Made by a program: the position numbers and the translations under genes. This document shows positions 20,388 through 32,810 of a stretch of DNA of 64,000 nt, piece after piece. Within the stretch, counting starts at the first letter, position 1; every line of letters starts with the position of its first letter. Source of the DNA: Enterobacter sp. JUb54 (GTDB lineage: Bacteria; Pseudomonadota; Gammaproteobacteria; Enterobacterales; Enterobacteriaceae); contig NZ_CP060418.1 of the NCBI RefSeq assembly GCF_014298075.1, forward strand, positions 4,402,001 through 4,466,000. The letters run 5' to 3'. Under the pieces are notes generated by a model. It ran no database searches. It was not told the origin of the DNA and saw only the letters and a list, made by a program, of their open reading frames with translations.

Positions 20388-22706
20388 CTAGTGGCAATCC
20401 CCTGCCGGGCTCTGGCAGCAGGATGACGGCGTTTTACGCGTGGCCAGCAGCGAGACATCCACCCGGCTCCGCGCCCGGCGCAGCAGACCAAAGACCACGA
20501 TGTTAAACAGGATCACCGACAGGATGCACACCAGGCTATAGCGTGGATGCTGGCTGAAGCTGACGGTCTGGTAGTACAGCGTCGAGAGCGAATAAGCGAT
20601 GTTCAGCCCCCACAGGATGGAGAATGACATCCAGCCGCGGCTGGATTCGCGGGCGATAGCCCCCATCACCGAGATGCACGGAATATAGAGCAGAACGAAA
20701 ATCAGGTAGCTGTAGGCGGCCGCAGCGCTGCCGAACTTGCTGCCCATCACGCCCATGGCGCCGGTTTCCATTTCACCATCGCCTTTGCTGGCTTCGATAG
20801 GGTTAGCCAGCACGCTCAGGCTGAAGGTATCTTTCAGGCTCTGCCATGTCTCGTCTACCGCCGCTAGTAGCTCGTCACCAAGGTGGAACTCCTGCGGGTT
20901 AAAGGCTTCATTCTGGATATCTTCCGCGGTGTAGAGCGTGTTCAGCGTCCCGACCACCACTTCTTTGGCCATTGCGCCGGTAAACAGCCCGACCGTCGCC
21001 TGCCAGTTATCTTCATGCACGCCGATTGGTTTGAAAATCGGCGTGATCACCCGGCTGACCGACGCCAGCGCCGAATCGTTGATGTTGTTCACCAGTTTTC
21101 CGTTGAGCGAGAAGCTGTTCAGGGCGCTGAGGAAGATACTGACGATGACGATAACTTTACCCGCGCGCAGCACGAAGCCCTTCAGGCGCTGCCAGGTCTG
21201 GATAATCAGGCTCTTAATATGCGGAACGTGATAGACCGGAAGCTCCATCACGAACGGCGAGGCTTCGCCACGCATGATGGTGTGCTTGAGCATCAGACCG
21301 GTCAGGATCGCCATCACAATGCCAAGCAGATACAGCGAGAACACCGCCAGCGCACCGTTCTGACCAAAAAACGCGGCGGCGAAGACGGCGAAGATCGCCA
21401 GGCGTGCGCCGCAGGACATAAACGGCGCCATCATGATAGTCATCAGGCGTTCACGCGGTGCATCCAGCGTGCGCGCCCCCATCACCGACGGGACGTTACA
21501 GCCGAAGCCGACAATTAGCGGCACGAAGGATTTGCCCGGCAGACCCAGCGCCTGCATCAGGCGGTCCATGACGAACGCCGCGCGCGCCATATAACCGGAG
21601 TCCTCAAGGAAGGAGAGGAACAGGTACATCATGCCAATCTGCGGCACCAGCGGCAGGACGGTATTGATACCGCCGCCAATCCCCTGGGCCAGGAAAACGG
21701 TCAGCCAGTCCGGAAGGTGCAGGGTGTAGCCCAGCCACTGGATACCGTGGATAAAGATAGCCACGGAACCGGCGTCAAAGAACGGCTGCAGCGCGCCGCC
21801 GATGTTGATCGCCAGCAGGAACATCAGGTACATGACAAACAGAAACACCGGCAGCCCCAGCACGCGGCTGAGGACGATTTTATCCATCGCGGCGGTGAAG
21901 CGGCTCGGTTCGGCGGTCAGGGTGTTGCTGACCGCATCGCAGATGGCGGCGATGCTTTGATAGCGGGCGTCGGCAATATGCAGCGCCGGGTCGTCAATCT
22001 CGTTGCTCAGGTTGGCGAGAGCGGACTCCAGTTTATGCTCGGCATTACCGGCGTAAGCGCGGCTGTAAATATCGCCCTCCAGCATCTGCAGACCCAGCCA
22101 GCTGCGTTGACGTGCCGGGATTTCCTGCGCCATCTCCTGGGCCAGCATGTCGGCTTCACGCAGCAGCGGCTGCGGATAGTGCACCAGTTCGAGCGCGGTA
22201 TTTTGCTGGTGGCGATCGACCGCCATTTTTAAGGCTTCGATCCCGCGACCGCGCGTAGAAACCAGCGGGATCACCGGGCAGCCGAGACGGGCCGCAAGCG
22301 CATCAACGTCGATACGGATTTTTTGCTTCTCGGCGATATCCAGCATATTCAGGGCGACGATGCAGGGGAATCCGAGTTCCAGTAACTGGAGCGTCAGGTA
22401 GAGGTTACGTTCCAGGTTCGAGGCGTCGACCACGTTAATCAGCATGTCGGCGTCGCCGCTGAGGATATAGTGGCAGGCAATCTGCTCATCCAGAGAGGTC
22501 TGCGAAGAGATGGTGGTGAGCGAGTATGTTCCCGGCAGGTCAACCAGCGTGACCTGGTGGTCCGTGGTGCTAAACGCCCCTTCTTTGCGCTCAACGGTCA
22601 CCCCGGCCCAGTTGCCTACGCGCTGGCGGGCGCCGGTGAGCTGGTTGAATAACGTTGTTTTACCGGAATTAGGATTTCCAATTAAACCAATGGTTAATTT
22701 TTTCAT
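20388..22706 (-). CDS. feoB: Ferrous iron transporter FeoB
   Basis: The 772-residue inner-membrane protein has an N-terminal G domain with the G1 motif GNPNSGKTT (residues 10-18), G3 DLPGTYS and G4 LNMLD, a helical GDI-like domain, and two Gate-type membrane blocks with cores GFGCNVPSVMGART and KEVVVGTLN. It imports Fe2+ in a GTP-dependent manner under anoxic or acidic conditions. The extreme C terminus is cysteine-containing. It is the second gene of feoABC, 28 bases after feoA. Confidence 0.97.
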   Translation of the reverse strand: MKKLTIGLIGNPNSGKTTLFNQLTGARQRVGNWAGVTVERKEGAFSTTDHQVTLVDLPGTYSLTTISSQTSLDEQIACHYILSGDADMLINVVDASNLERNLYLTLQLLELGFPCIVALNMLDIAEKQKIRIDVDALAARLGCPVIPLVSTRGRGIEALKMAVDRHQQNTALELVHYPQPLLREADMLAQEMAQEIPARQRSWLGLQMLEGDIYSRAYAGNAEHKLESALANLSNEIDDPALHIADARYQSIAAICDAVSNTLTAEPSRFTAAMDKIVLSRVLGLPVFLFVMYLMFLLAINIGGALQPFFDAGSVAIFIHGIQWLGYTLHLPDWLTVFLAQGIGGGINTVLPLVPQIGMMYLFLSFLEDSGYMARAAFVMDRLMQALGLPGKSFVPLIVGFGCNVPSVMGARTLDAPRERLMTIMMAPFMSCGARLAIFAVFAAAFFGQNGALAVFSLYLLGIVMAILTGLMLKHTIMRGEASPFVMELPVYHVPHIKSLIIQTWQRLKGFVLRAGKVIVIVSIFLSALNSFSLNGKLVNNINDSALASVSRVITPIFKPIGVHEDNWQATVGLFTGAMAKEVVVGTLNTLYTAEDIQNEAFNPQEFHLGDELLAAVDETWQSLKDTFSLSVLANPIEASKGDGEMETGAMGVMGSKFGSAAAAYSYLIFVLLYIPCISVMGAIARESSRGWMSFSILWGLNIAYSLSTLYYQTVSFSQHPRYSLVCILSVILFNIVVFGLLRRARSRVDVSLLATRKTPSSCCQSPAGDCH

Positions 22707-22734
22707 ATTTCAGACTCTAAGTGCCGGGCTGGCG

Positions 22735-22974
<240 letters not shown>

Positions 22975-23069
22975 TCATCGCTAAGTCAATGAGAACGGAT
23001 TGCATACGATAGCTACACCGCGCCGGGGAGCATCGCCAACGGAGAAAATATATACTGACTATAAATGAT

Positions 23070-23088
23070 GATAATGATAATGGTTTTT
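23070..23088 (-). promoter_or_regulatory. Fur box upstream of feoA
   Basis: GATAATGATAATGGTTTTT matches about 15 of 19 positions of the Fur consensus GATAATGATAATCATTATC. It lies about 110 bases upstream of the feoA start and is expected to repress the operon when iron is plentiful. Confidence 0.75.
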
Positions 23089-23125
23089 ATCATCAATACA
23101 TAAGCGGTGTAATAATCAACTTAGC

Positions 23126-23147
23126 CCGGCAAATTTGCCGGTTTTTT
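23126..23147 (+). terminator. Orphan plus-strand terminator-like hairpin
   Basis: The perfect palindrome CCGGCAAATTTGCCGG is followed by six T residues on the plus strand only. The nearest plus-strand gene upstream ends 3 kb away, so it may mark the end of an unannotated small or antisense transcript from the feo promoter region. Confidence 0.5.
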
Positions 23148-23370
23148 GATATGACGCAAGGTCTGTGGTGTGGCGAAAAATAAGGCCAAAGTGAGCCGCT
23201 GTCGTTAATGTTTAATTAAGGTTTCATTGGTTAACAAAATGAAATCTTTATGCGGAGAATATTTACTCATTTTATTGACCGTAATTAACGGTAATTAACC
23301 GGTTACGAGAATATATAAACACTCAGAGATTACTGGCAGAGGGAAAGGGAATGGCGAGCGTTGCAGGTAA

Positions 23371-23398
23371 GAAAACGGCCCCTCATAGCGAGGGGCCG
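23371..23398 (-). terminator. Intrinsic terminator of tex
   Basis: On the minus strand CGGCCCCT pairs with AGGGGCCG around a seven-base loop and is followed by TTTTC. It lies nine bases after the tex stop. Confidence 0.85.
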
Positions 23399-23406
23399 GG
23401 AAGGCA

Positions 23407-25737
23407 TTAACGTTTTTTGCCCATTGCCGCAGCCAGCGCGTCCATCATGGCGCTGTTACCGGCTGACGCCGTTTCGCGGCCGCGAGGTTTTGCTGCTTTC
23501 GCTGCCGGGCGGTTGCCCTGCGGGCGTTCGCTGCCGCCGCCGCGTCGGGCGTTACTCTCACCTGGCTGCTCGTCCAGGCGCATGGTTAAGGCGATACGCT
23601 TGCGCTGCAGATCGACCTCCATCACTTTCACCTGCACGATATCGCCGGCTTTGACCACAGTATGCGGGTCCTCGACGAATTTATTCGACAGCGATGAGAT
23701 ATGCACGAGGCCATCCTGGTGAACGCCGATATCGACAAAGGCGCCAAAGTTGGTGACGTTGGTGACCGCCCCTTCAAGCACCATGCCGGGCAGCAGGTCG
23801 TTCATGGTCTCGACGCCGTCGGCAAACTTCGCGGTTTTGAACTCTGGACGCGGGTCACGCCCCGGTTTTTCCAGCTCTTTGATGATGTCGGATACCGTCG
23901 GCACACCAAACTTGTCATCGGTGAAATCGACGGCTTTCAGGTTGCGCAGTTCGCTGCTGTTGCCCATCAGGTCGTTTAGCGCCTGCTGGGTGGCGGCCAG
24001 AATGCGCTCCACGATCGGGTAGGCTTCCGGGTGCACGGTAGAGGCATCCAGCGGGTTATCGCCGTGGTTGATGCGCAGGAAGCCGGCACACTGTTCAAAG
24101 GCTTTTGGCCCGAGGCGGCTCACTTTCAGCAGTTGCTGGCGGTTCTGGAACTGACCGTTTTCATCACGCCAGGCGACGATATTCTGCGCCATCATTCGGG
24201 TCAGACCGGCCACGCGGGTGAGCAGCGGTACGGAGGCGGTGTTCAGATCTACGCCGACGGCGTTTACGCAGTCCTCGACGACCGCATCCAGCTTACGCGC
24301 CAGCTGCGACTGGCTGACGTCGTGCTGATACTGGCCCACGCCAATGGATTTCGGGTCGATTTTAACCAGCTCGGCCAGCGGGTCCTGCAGGCGACGGGCG
24401 ATAGATACTGCACCACGAATGGAGACGTCGAGGTCCGGGAACTCCAGCGCCGCGAGTTCGGAGGCGGAGTAGACGGAGGCGCCCGCTTCGCTAACGATCA
24501 CCTTCTGCGCGGTAACTTTCGGGAACTGCTGCTGCACGTCGAGGAAGAAACGCTCGGTTTCGCGGGAAGCGGTGCCGTTACCGATCGCCACCAGTTCGAC
24601 GTTGTGTTTTTCACACAGCGCAGCCACGGCAACCGCCGCTTTGGCGGCCTGCCCGGTGTGCGGGTAGATGGTATCGGTGGCTACCAGTTTACCGGTGCCA
24701 TCGACAACCGCGACCTTCACCCCGGTACGCAGACCCGGATCGAGGCCCATGGTGGCGCGCAGGCCAGCAGGCGCCGCCATCAGCAGATCGTGCAGGTTGC
24801 GGGCGAAGACGTTGATTGCTTCGTCTTCCGCGCGTTCACGGACGGTGCCCATCAGTTCGGTTTCGAGGTGCATCAGCACCTTAATGCGCCACGTCCAGCT
24901 CACCACGCCTTTACGCCAGCTGTCTGCCGGGGCGTTGTTCAGGCGCAGGCCAAGGTGATTGATAATAATGAGCTCGCACTGGCTCTCTTTCGGCGGCTCG
25001 TCGAACTGCGGGTCGGCATTGAGGGCCAGCTGCAGTATGCCTTCGTTGCGCCCACGGAACATCGCCAGCGCACGGTGTGAAGGGACGGTAGCGATCGGCT
25101 CGTGATGGTCGAAGTAGTCGCGGAACTTGGCGCCTTCTTCTTCTTTACCCGTCACGACGGTGGCGACCAGGTGGGCATTCTTCCACAGATAGTCGCGTAC
25201 TTTTGCCAGCAGCTGGGCGTCTTCGGCGAAACGCTCCATCAGAATGTAGCGTGCGCCATCCAGGGCGGCTTTGGTATCGGCGACACCTTTGTCGGCGTCG
25301 ATAAATCTGGCGGCTTCCGTCTCCGGATCGTGGGACGGTTCGTTCCACAGCAGGTCTGCCAGCGGCTCCAGTCCGGCCTCAATCGCAATCTGCCCGCGGG
25401 TGCGGCGTTTGGGTTTGTACGGCAGGTAGAGGTCTTCGAGCTCGGTTTTGCTCAGGGTGGTGGTGATGGCTTTTTCCAGCGCGTCGGTCAGCTTGCCCTG
25501 TTCGCCGATCGATTTGAGAATCGACTGACGGCGGTCTTCCAGTTCACGCAAATAACCGAGACGGGTTTCCAGATTACGCAGCTGCGTGTCATCCAGACCG
25601 CCGGTGACTTCTTTACGATAGCGTGCAATAAACGGCACGGTATTCCCTTCATCAAGCAGGCGAACGGCAGCTTCTACCTGTTCAGACCTGGCCTGAAGTT
25701 CACCCGCAATAATGCGGCAGAGCGAATCATTCATCAT
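23407..25737 (-). CDS. tex: RNA-binding transcription accessory protein Tex
   Basis: The protein (776 residues from my chosen start) has the Tex architecture: an N-terminal helical region, a YqgF-like RNase H fold ([19 protein letters not shown] near residue 330), helix-hairpin-helix repeats ([16 protein letters not shown]), and a C-terminal S1 RNA-binding domain ([26 protein letters not shown]). It is a nucleic-acid binding factor influencing transcription. I start at the first of two adjacent ATGs before [11 protein letters not shown] because E. coli Tex begins MMNDS there; an upstream in-frame ATG at 25812 would add 25 unconserved residues. Its older name is yhgF. Confidence 0.94.
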   Translation of the reverse strand: MMNDSLCRIIAGELQARSEQVEAAVRLLDEGNTVPFIARYRKEVTGGLDDTQLRNLETRLGYLRELEDRRQSILKSIGEQGKLTDALEKAITTTLSKTELEDLYLPYKPKRRTRGQIAIEAGLEPLADLLWNEPSHDPETEAARFIDADKGVADTKAALDGARYILMERFAEDAQLLAKVRDYLWKNAHLVATVVTGKEEEGAKFRDYFDHHEPIATVPSHRALAMFRGRNEGILQLALNADPQFDEPPKESQCELIIINHLGLRLNNAPADSWRKGVVSWTWRIKVLMHLETELMGTVRERAEDEAINVFARNLHDLLMAAPAGLRATMGLDPGLRTGVKVAVVDGTGKLVATDTIYPHTGQAAKAAVAVAALCEKHNVELVAIGNGTASRETERFFLDVQQQFPKVTAQKVIVSEAGASVYSASELAALEFPDLDVSIRGAVSIARRLQDPLAELVKIDPKSIGVGQYQHDVSQSQLARKLDAVVEDCVNAVGVDLNTASVPLLTRVAGLTRMMAQNIVAWRDENGQFQNRQQLLKVSRLGPKAFEQCAGFLRINHGDNPLDASTVHPEAYPIVERILAATQQALNDLMGNSSELRNLKAVDFTDDKFGVPTVSDIIKELEKPGRDPRPEFKTAKFADGVETMNDLLPGMVLEGAVTNVTNFGAFVDIGVHQDGLVHISSLSNKFVEDPHTVVKAGDIVQVKVMEVDLQRKRIALTMRLDEQPGESNARRGGGSERPQGNRPAAKAAKPRGRETASAGNSAMMDALAAAMGKKR

Positions 25738-25838
25738 GTCTATTTCATCTTGTGGATCGAAAATCAGGGGATAGTTATACGGGCTGGCACGGTAAAATGC
25801 CAGTCGCCGCACGAGGCTCTCAGAATGTTCCGGACGCG

Positions 25839-26312
25839 CTATTTAACATATTCAATCTCGTTCACGTACCAGCTGGCTTCGCCTGCCGGGGTGTTGACCA
25901 CCGCCAGGTCGCCGACCTCTTTTTTCAACAGCGCGCGGGCCATCGGCGAGTCGATGGAGATGTAGTCTTTGCGCCCGAAGATTTCATCGTAGCCCACGAT
26001 GCGAAAACGCTTGGTATCGCCGTCGTCGTTCTCGATTTCCACCCACGCGCCGAAGAACACTTTGCCTTCCTGCTGCGGGGAGTAATCGACAATCTTCAGA
26101 TGCTCCAGGCATTTGGTGAGATAGCGTACCCGGCGGTCGATTTCGCGCAGACGCTTCTTGTTGTACTGGTAATCCGCATTCTCGCTTCGGTCACCGAGGC
26201 TGGCAGCCCAGGTGACTTTCTTCGTCACTTCCGGACGCTCTTCACGCCACAAGTAGTCCATTTCTTTTTTAAGTTTTTCATACCCTTCACGGGTGATCAG
26301 CGGCGTTTTCAT
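25839..26312 (-). CDS. greB: Transcription elongation factor GreB
   Basis: The 157-residue protein has an N-terminal antiparallel coiled coil that enters the RNA polymerase secondary channel, with the acidic tip inside [27 protein letters not shown], and a C-terminal FKBP-like domain. It stimulates transcript cleavage in backtracked complexes. It is one residue shorter than E. coli GreB and ends EYVK. It lies between tex and the divergent ompR, and is likely cotranscribed with tex (102 bases apart). Confidence 0.96.
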   Translation of the reverse strand: MKTPLITREGYEKLKKEMDYLWREERPEVTKKVTWAASLGDRSENADYQYNKKRLREIDRRVRYLTKCLEHLKIVDYSPQQEGKVFFGAWVEIENDDGDTKRFRIVGYDEIFGRKDYISIDSPMARALLKKEVGDLAVVNTPAGEASWYVNEIEYVK

Positions 26313-26558
26313 TCATCGATCTACCTTCAGGTTACCGGTATTGCACGTGGGGATGTGCGGTTGCGCACAATTCGTAGTGCGTAATAATACCGACAGGATA
26401 AATAATGTGTCTTATGATTAAATGTATGCTTAAGCTGCTGTTAAATATGCTTTGTAACAATTTAGCCTGGAATATATACCAGATTTAGCTGGTGGGCGAG
26501 CCGGGCTTTTTTGAGAATACGCACTGACAAATGCAGTGAACCTTTGGGAGTATAAACA
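26313..26558 (+). promoter_or_regulatory. ompR-envZ promoter and leader region (divergent from greB)
   Basis: This 246-base AT-rich gap separates divergent greB and ompR. It must hold both promoters; AATATATACC near 26470 is a plausible -10 zone. I see no gene and cannot place individual sites reliably. Confidence 0.45.
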
Positions 26559-28636
<2,078 letters not shown>

Positions 28637-28666
28637 TCTACCCAGGCTGTGAGTAGTGATAAACGT

Positions 28667-28695
28667 AAAAAGCCGGGCGAACGCCCGGCTTTTTC
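28667..28695. terminator. Bidirectional terminator between envZ and pckA
   Basis: AAAAGCCGGGCG pairs with CGCCCGGCTTTTT around a short loop, with A and T tracts on either side. It serves both converging units. Confidence 0.88.
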
Positions 28696-28756
28696 TTTAT
28701 TTGCTGCCTGTCACCGAGATAGCGTGCCGCGATAGCAGCACGCTAGCGACTGAGGG

Positions 28757-30379
28757 TTAGCGTTTCGGGCCTGCGGCCACCAGCGCTGCGCCTGCCGGCG
28801 TATCGGTGTACTTCTCAAAGTTCTCAACGAACAGCTTCGCCAGCTGCTCGGCTTTCTCCTGCCACTGCTCCGGCGACGCGTAGGTATTACGCGGGTCGAG
28901 AATATGCGTATCCACACCCGGCAGCGAGGTCGGGATCTGCAGATCAAACATCGGCAGGGTGAAGGTTTCTGCATCGTCCAGCGAACCGTCGAGAATAGCG
29001 TCGATAATGGCGCGGGTATCTCTAATCGAGATACGTTTGCCGGTGCCGTTCCAGCCGGTGTTGACCAGGTAGGCCTGGGCGCCGGATGCCTGCATGCGTT
29101 TTACCAGCACTTCCGCATACTGCGTCGGGTGCAGCGACAGGAACGCCGCGCCGAAACAGGCTGAGAAGGTCGGCGTTGGTTCGGTCACACCACGCTCGGT
29201 ACCCGCCAGCTTGGCGGTAAAGCCGGAGAGGAAGTGGTACTGGGTCTGGTCAGCGGTCAGGCGCGATACCGGCGGCAGTACGCCGAAGGCATCCGCGGTC
29301 AGGAAGATGACTTTGGTGGCATGGCCAGCTTTAGAGACCGGCTTAACAATGTTTTCGATATGATCGATCGGGTAGGAGACACGGGTGTTCTCGGTTTTCG
29401 AACCATCATCGAAATCAATGGTGCCGTCAGCGCGCACGACGACGTTTTCCAGCAGCGCATCGCGGCGGATAGCGTGATAGATATCCGGCTCGGCGGCTTC
29501 CGACAGTTTAATGGTCTTGGCGTAGCACCCGCCTTCGAAGTTGAAGACGCCGTCGTCATCCCAGCCGTGCTCGTCATCGCCAATCAGGCGGCGTTTCGGG
29601 TCGGTGGACAGGGTGGTTTTGCCGGTGCCGGAAAGCCCGAAGAAGACCGCAACATCTCCTTTTTCGCCGACGTTGGCGGAGCAGTGCATCGATGCGATAC
29701 CCTGCAGCGGCAGCAGGTAGTTCATGATAGAGAACATCCCTTTCTTCATCTCGCCGCCGTACCAGGTCCCGCCGATCAGCTGAATGCGCTCGGTCAGGTT
29801 GAAGGCGACGAAGTTCTCAGAGTTCAGACCCTGTTCTTGCCACTGCGGGTTGGTGCATTTGGCGCCATTCATCACGATAAAGTCTGGCGTAAACTGTGCC
29901 AGTTCTTCTTCGCTTGGGCGGATAAACATGTTTTTGACAAAGTGTGCCTGCCAGGCCACTTCGGTAATGAAACGCACGCTCAGGCGGGTGTCGGCGTTGG
30001 CGCCACAGAACGCATCAACGATGAAAAGGCGTTTACCCGAAAGCTGATCGGTGACCAGACCTTTCAGATGCTGCCAGGTTTCCTGAGACAGCGGTTTGTT
30101 GTCGTTCTTACCGTTGCCTTTATCTGACCACCAGACGGTATCGCGGGTTGTGTCATCGCGAACGATATATTTATCTTTCGGCGAACGACCGGTGAAAATA
30201 CCGGTATCGACAGCGATCGCACCGAGACTGGTGAGGGTACCACGCTCATACCCTTCCAGATTGGGATCGAGTTCCTCTTGATACAATGTTTCGTAGCTTG
30301 GATTGTGGACGATATCCTGGACGTCGTTGATACCATAAGCCTTGAGATCCTGCGGGGTTAAACCATGATTAACGCGCAT
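28757..30379 (-). CDS. pckA: Phosphoenolpyruvate carboxykinase (ATP)
   Basis: The 540-residue cytoplasmic enzyme converts oxaloacetate and ATP to phosphoenolpyruvate, CO2 and ADP, the first step of gluconeogenesis from C4 acids. The P-loop [11 protein letters not shown] (about 248-258), the metal-binding lysine and histidine region [13 protein letters not shown], and [11 protein letters not shown] are typical of ATP-type PCK. CRP-like sites lie upstream, consistent with its catabolite-sensitive expression. It is convergent with envZ. Confidence 0.97.
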   Translation of the reverse strand: MRVNHGLTPQDLKAYGINDVQDIVHNPSYETLYQEELDPNLEGYERGTLTSLGAIAVDTGIFTGRSPKDKYIVRDDTTRDTVWWSDKGNGKNDNKPLSQETWQHLKGLVTDQLSGKRLFIVDAFCGANADTRLSVRFITEVAWQAHFVKNMFIRPSEEELAQFTPDFIVMNGAKCTNPQWQEQGLNSENFVAFNLTERIQLIGGTWYGGEMKKGMFSIMNYLLPLQGIASMHCSANVGEKGDVAVFFGLSGTGKTTLSTDPKRRLIGDDEHGWDDDGVFNFEGGCYAKTIKLSEAAEPDIYHAIRRDALLENVVVRADGTIDFDDGSKTENTRVSYPIDHIENIVKPVSKAGHATKVIFLTADAFGVLPPVSRLTADQTQYHFLSGFTAKLAGTERGVTEPTPTFSACFGAAFLSLHPTQYAEVLVKRMQASGAQAYLVNTGWNGTGKRISIRDTRAIIDAILDGSLDDAETFTLPMFDLQIPTSLPGVDTHILDPRNTYASPEQWQEKAEQLAKLFVENFEKYTDTPAGAALVAAGPKR

Positions 30380-30501
30380 GTCACTGCTCCTTAGCCATTA
30401 AGATATACTGCTTCAAATTGTAGGGGTTCTTTAGGGGTATAGACCGCGACCAGGCTCATAGATTTACGTATCTCGACAAACGCCTTACTTACGAAAAACA
30501 C

Positions 30502-30517
30502 GGTGACTCCTGTCACG
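30502..30517 (-). promoter_or_regulatory. CRP-like site 1 upstream of pckA
   Basis: GGTGA-CTCCTG-TCACG matches 8 of 10 conserved CRP positions with the correct six-base spacer, about 125 bases before the pckA ATG. Confidence 0.45.
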
Positions 30518-30605
30518 AAGCGTGCGTGATTATCTCAGGAAAATGGCGATGGGTGGTGATAGATGTTTCTTATTGGTTAAAAAGTAATTAAAGAAACTGC
30601 TGAAA

Positions 30606-30621
30606 TGTGAATGTAATCGCT
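30606..30621 (-). promoter_or_regulatory. CRP-like site 2 upstream of pckA
   Basis: TGTGA-ATGTAA-TCGCT has one perfect half-site and one weak half-site, further upstream of pckA. CRP dependence of pckA is established in E. coli; the exact sites here are inferred. Confidence 0.4.
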
Positions 30622-30743
30622 TTCTTGAAAGAAAGTTACGTAACTCTTTCAGTGAAAATCGATTCATCTCGCGAAGGAAAATTTCACGCCAGCGGCGGCG
30701 GCGGCAGAAAACCGACACCGGGCCCGCTGGCGGGGGAAGAAAA

Positions 30744-31622
30744 TCAGTGAACCTGTGGGTCGGCCGGAGAGGCGTTATTGCGGATCTCGGCGATATCCAT
30801 CGCATTGAAGAGGTAATGACTGCCGCAGTAATCGCAGTGCATATCAATTTCGCCTTCGTCAGCCAGAATGCTGTCGATCTCTTCATCCGGCAGCGTTTTC
30901 AGCGCACCGGCGCAGCGCTCGCGAGAACAAGTGCATTTAAATTCCACGTTCTGCGGATCGTAAACGGTCACTTCTTCTTCGTGATACAGGCGCCACAGAA
31001 CGTCGGTCGCAGACAGGGTGAACAGCTCTTCGGCTTTGATGGTTTCCGTCAGCGTCGCCAGATGCTCGAAGTCTGCCGCCTGTGCATCCTGTGCCGGCAT
31101 CACCTGCAGCAACATGCCACCCGCCATCGGTTTACCTTCAAGTTCACCGGTACGGATGACCAGACGGGTCGGCAGCTGCTCAGAGCGCTGGAAATAATCT
31201 TCCAGACAGGCCGCGAGGGTGTCGCCTTCCAGACCGACGACGCCCTGATAGCGCTCGCCTTCATCCGGAGAGATAGTAATGACGAGATAACCATTGCCGA
31301 CCAGCGTTTTCAGATCCGCATCTTCCGGAATATCGCCCTGAACGCGCGCGACGCCGCGCAGCTGCTGCTGGTTGGTGCCGTTAATCACCGCCAGAGACAG
31401 CGGCCCGTCGCCCTGCAACTGCACGGTAATATCACCGGCAAATTTAAGCGTTGCGGTCAGCAGGCTGGTGGCAACCAGCAGCTCGGCCAGCACGGTTTTA
31501 ACCGGCTGCGGATAGCTGTGATTCTCCAGAATCTGCGCCAGGGTTTCTGATACGGTCACCAGTTCACCGCGCACGGCAACGTTTTCAAACAGGTAACGAT
31601 GTAATTGATCGTGTTGAGTCAT
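30744..31622 (-). CDS. hslO: Redox-regulated chaperone Hsp33
   Basis: The 292-residue cytoplasmic holdase is activated by oxidative stress plus heat. The C-terminal redox switch has the zinc-binding pattern CxC then CxxC: CTC in [11 protein letters not shown] and CDYC in [12 protein letters not shown]. Oxidation releases zinc and exposes the substrate surface. It lies 46 bases after hslR, matching the heat-shock yrfGHI arrangement of E. coli. Confidence 0.96.
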   Translation of the reverse strand: MTQHDQLHRYLFENVAVRGELVTVSETLAQILENHSYPQPVKTVLAELLVATSLLTATLKFAGDITVQLQGDGPLSLAVINGTNQQQLRGVARVQGDIPEDADLKTLVGNGYLVITISPDEGERYQGVVGLEGDTLAACLEDYFQRSEQLPTRLVIRTGELEGKPMAGGMLLQVMPAQDAQAADFEHLATLTETIKAEELFTLSATDVLWRLYHEEEVTVYDPQNVEFKCTCSRERCAGALKTLPDEEIDSILADEGEIDMHCDYCGSHYLFNAMDIAEIRNNASPADPQVH

Positions 31623-31668
31623 AATTATCTCTCTTGCTGGTCACAGTGGCTTCTACGGATATAGAAGG

Positions 31669-32070
31669 TTATTCACTGTCACCGTGTTTAAATCTCATCA
31701 GGTCGCGGCGTTCTTTCTTGTCCGGACGTCTGTCGGGATGGGGCATGGTCAGCGCATTCATTTTGCGTGCCAGCGCCGTTTTCTCGCGCTTTTCGATGCT
31801 CTCCGCTGTCTCTTCATACAACGAGACGGCTTCGCTGGCGGGCCGGCGTTGTTCCATGATCGCTTTGACGAGTAGCGTGCGGTCGTCATTGCCCTGGCGT
31901 AGGGTCAGGATTGCGCCTGGCTCGACGATTTTCCCAGGCTTACTGCGCTGCCCGTTGTAGTGCACCTTACCGCCTTCAATCATCTCGCGCGCCAGCGCAC
32001 GGGTTTTATAGATGCGGGCCGCCCACAGCCATTTGTCCAGCCTGACGGCATCGACGGGTTTTTCTTTCAT
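31669..32070 (-). CDS. hslR: Ribosome-associated heat shock protein Hsp15
   Basis: The 133-residue protein has an S4 RNA-binding domain at the N terminus (VRLDKWLWAARIYKTRALAREMIEGGKVHYNG) and a basic C-terminal tail. It recognises 50S subunits carrying stalled nascent chains and helps recycle them. Its start overlaps the yrfG stop by four bases, so translation is coupled. Confidence 0.95.
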   Translation of the reverse strand: MKEKPVDAVRLDKWLWAARIYKTRALAREMIEGGKVHYNGQRSKPGKIVEPGAILTLRQGNDDRTLLVKAIMEQRRPASEAVSLYEETAESIEKREKTALARKMNALTMPHPDRRPDKKERRDLMRFKHGDSE

Positions 32071-32750
32071 GGCCTCTCCTGTTGGGTCAGGGAAGGGATC
32101 AGCCGCCGGTAATCGTTCAACCCTGGGTGGCGAGCATAGCTTTTTTCCGCCAGCCCGGAATCCGGATTGGTGATGCCAAGACAGTAGCGAATACCGAACT
32201 GCGCGGCAGCATCCAGAATGGCCTCGTTATCATCGACAAAGAGCGTTTTACGCGCATCAAAGCCGGTTTCTTCCTCGACCGCACGCCATAAGCGCTGATC
32301 CTCTTTCGGATAACCAAATGTGTGGGTGGAAAGCAATAAATCAAGGTGTGCATCGAGGCCGGTATGCTTAAGTTTAACGGCCAGGTTGTGCGGATGGGCG
32401 TTGGTCAACAGGATCCGCTGCTTGCCGCTGGCCTTGAGCGCATCAAGGAATGGCACGGTATCTTCACGCAGTGAAGCGCGTGGCCCCTGCTCGCTGGTCA
32501 TCGCACGAATATCCAAATTCAGACGCTCGCTCCAGTAATCAAGACAGTACCAGTTTAGCGTATGCTGAACCGCATGATACTCCTGGTGCATCGCCTCTTT
32601 GGCTTCTGTCAGGCTGAGCCCGCGGGCGGCCCCCCAGGTTTCCGGGACCAGCTTTTGCCAGAAATAGTTGTCAAAGGCGAGGTCGAGCAGCGTGCCATCC
32701 ATATCCAGCAGAACGGTATCGACCTCCTGCCAGGCAATATCTACGTGCAT
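32067..32750 (-). CDS. yrfG: HAD-superfamily GMP/IMP nucleotidase YrfG
   Basis: The 227-residue HAD phosphatase has motif I DMDGTLLDL (Asp16 nucleophile, Asp18), motif II LLTNAH and motif IV FVDDNEAIL. The E. coli ortholog dephosphorylates purine nucleotides such as GMP and IMP. It begins the yrfG-hslR-hslO unit, and its first codons lie 60 bases downstream of igaA. Confidence 0.92.
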   Translation of the reverse strand: MHVDIAWQEVDTVLLDMDGTLLDLAFDNYFWQKLVPETWGAARGLSLTEAKEAMHQEYHAVQHTLNWYCLDYWSERLNLDIRAMTSEQGPRASLREDTVPFLDALKASGKQRILLTNAHPHNLAVKLKHTGLDAHLDLLLSTHTFGYPKEDQRLWRAVEEETGFDARKTLFVDDNEAILDAAAQFGIRYCLGITNPDSGLAEKSYARHPGLNDYRRLIPSLTQQERP

Positions 32751-32810
32751 GGTGAGTCTCCAGCGAGGGGGGAAATGCGCGACAGGGTATCACACCCATC
32801 GCGCCGGGAA

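Larger units (their letters stand above)
30380..30743 (-). promoter_or_regulatory. pckA upstream region
   Basis: The 364-base gap between pckA and hslO holds two CRP-like sites (30502-30517 and 30606-30621) and the perfect palindrome AGTTACGTAACT (30634-30645). At 30689-30736 a CGCCAGCGG/CCGCTGGCG long-loop stem lies just after the hslO stop and may end that transcript. E. coli carries yhgE here; no trace of it is visible. Confidence 0.5.

Noticed and set aside
23146..23159. FNR-like TTGAT-ATGA-CGCAA upstream of feoA
   Set aside because: The right half matches only three of five positions and overlaps the T tract of the orphan hairpin, so I did not list it as a site.
24031..25080. 349-residue open frame antisense to tex
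   Set aside because: It lies wholly inside a conserved gene and its composition (many Arg, Gln, His, Val) is that of a reverse-complement shadow.
25737..25812. Longer tex start giving 801 residues
   Set aside because: The additional 25 residues do not match the E. coli N terminus, and the conserved start MMNDS is present.
29234..30127. 297-residue open frame antisense to pckA
   Set aside because: It is a shadow of pckA with no recognisable domain.
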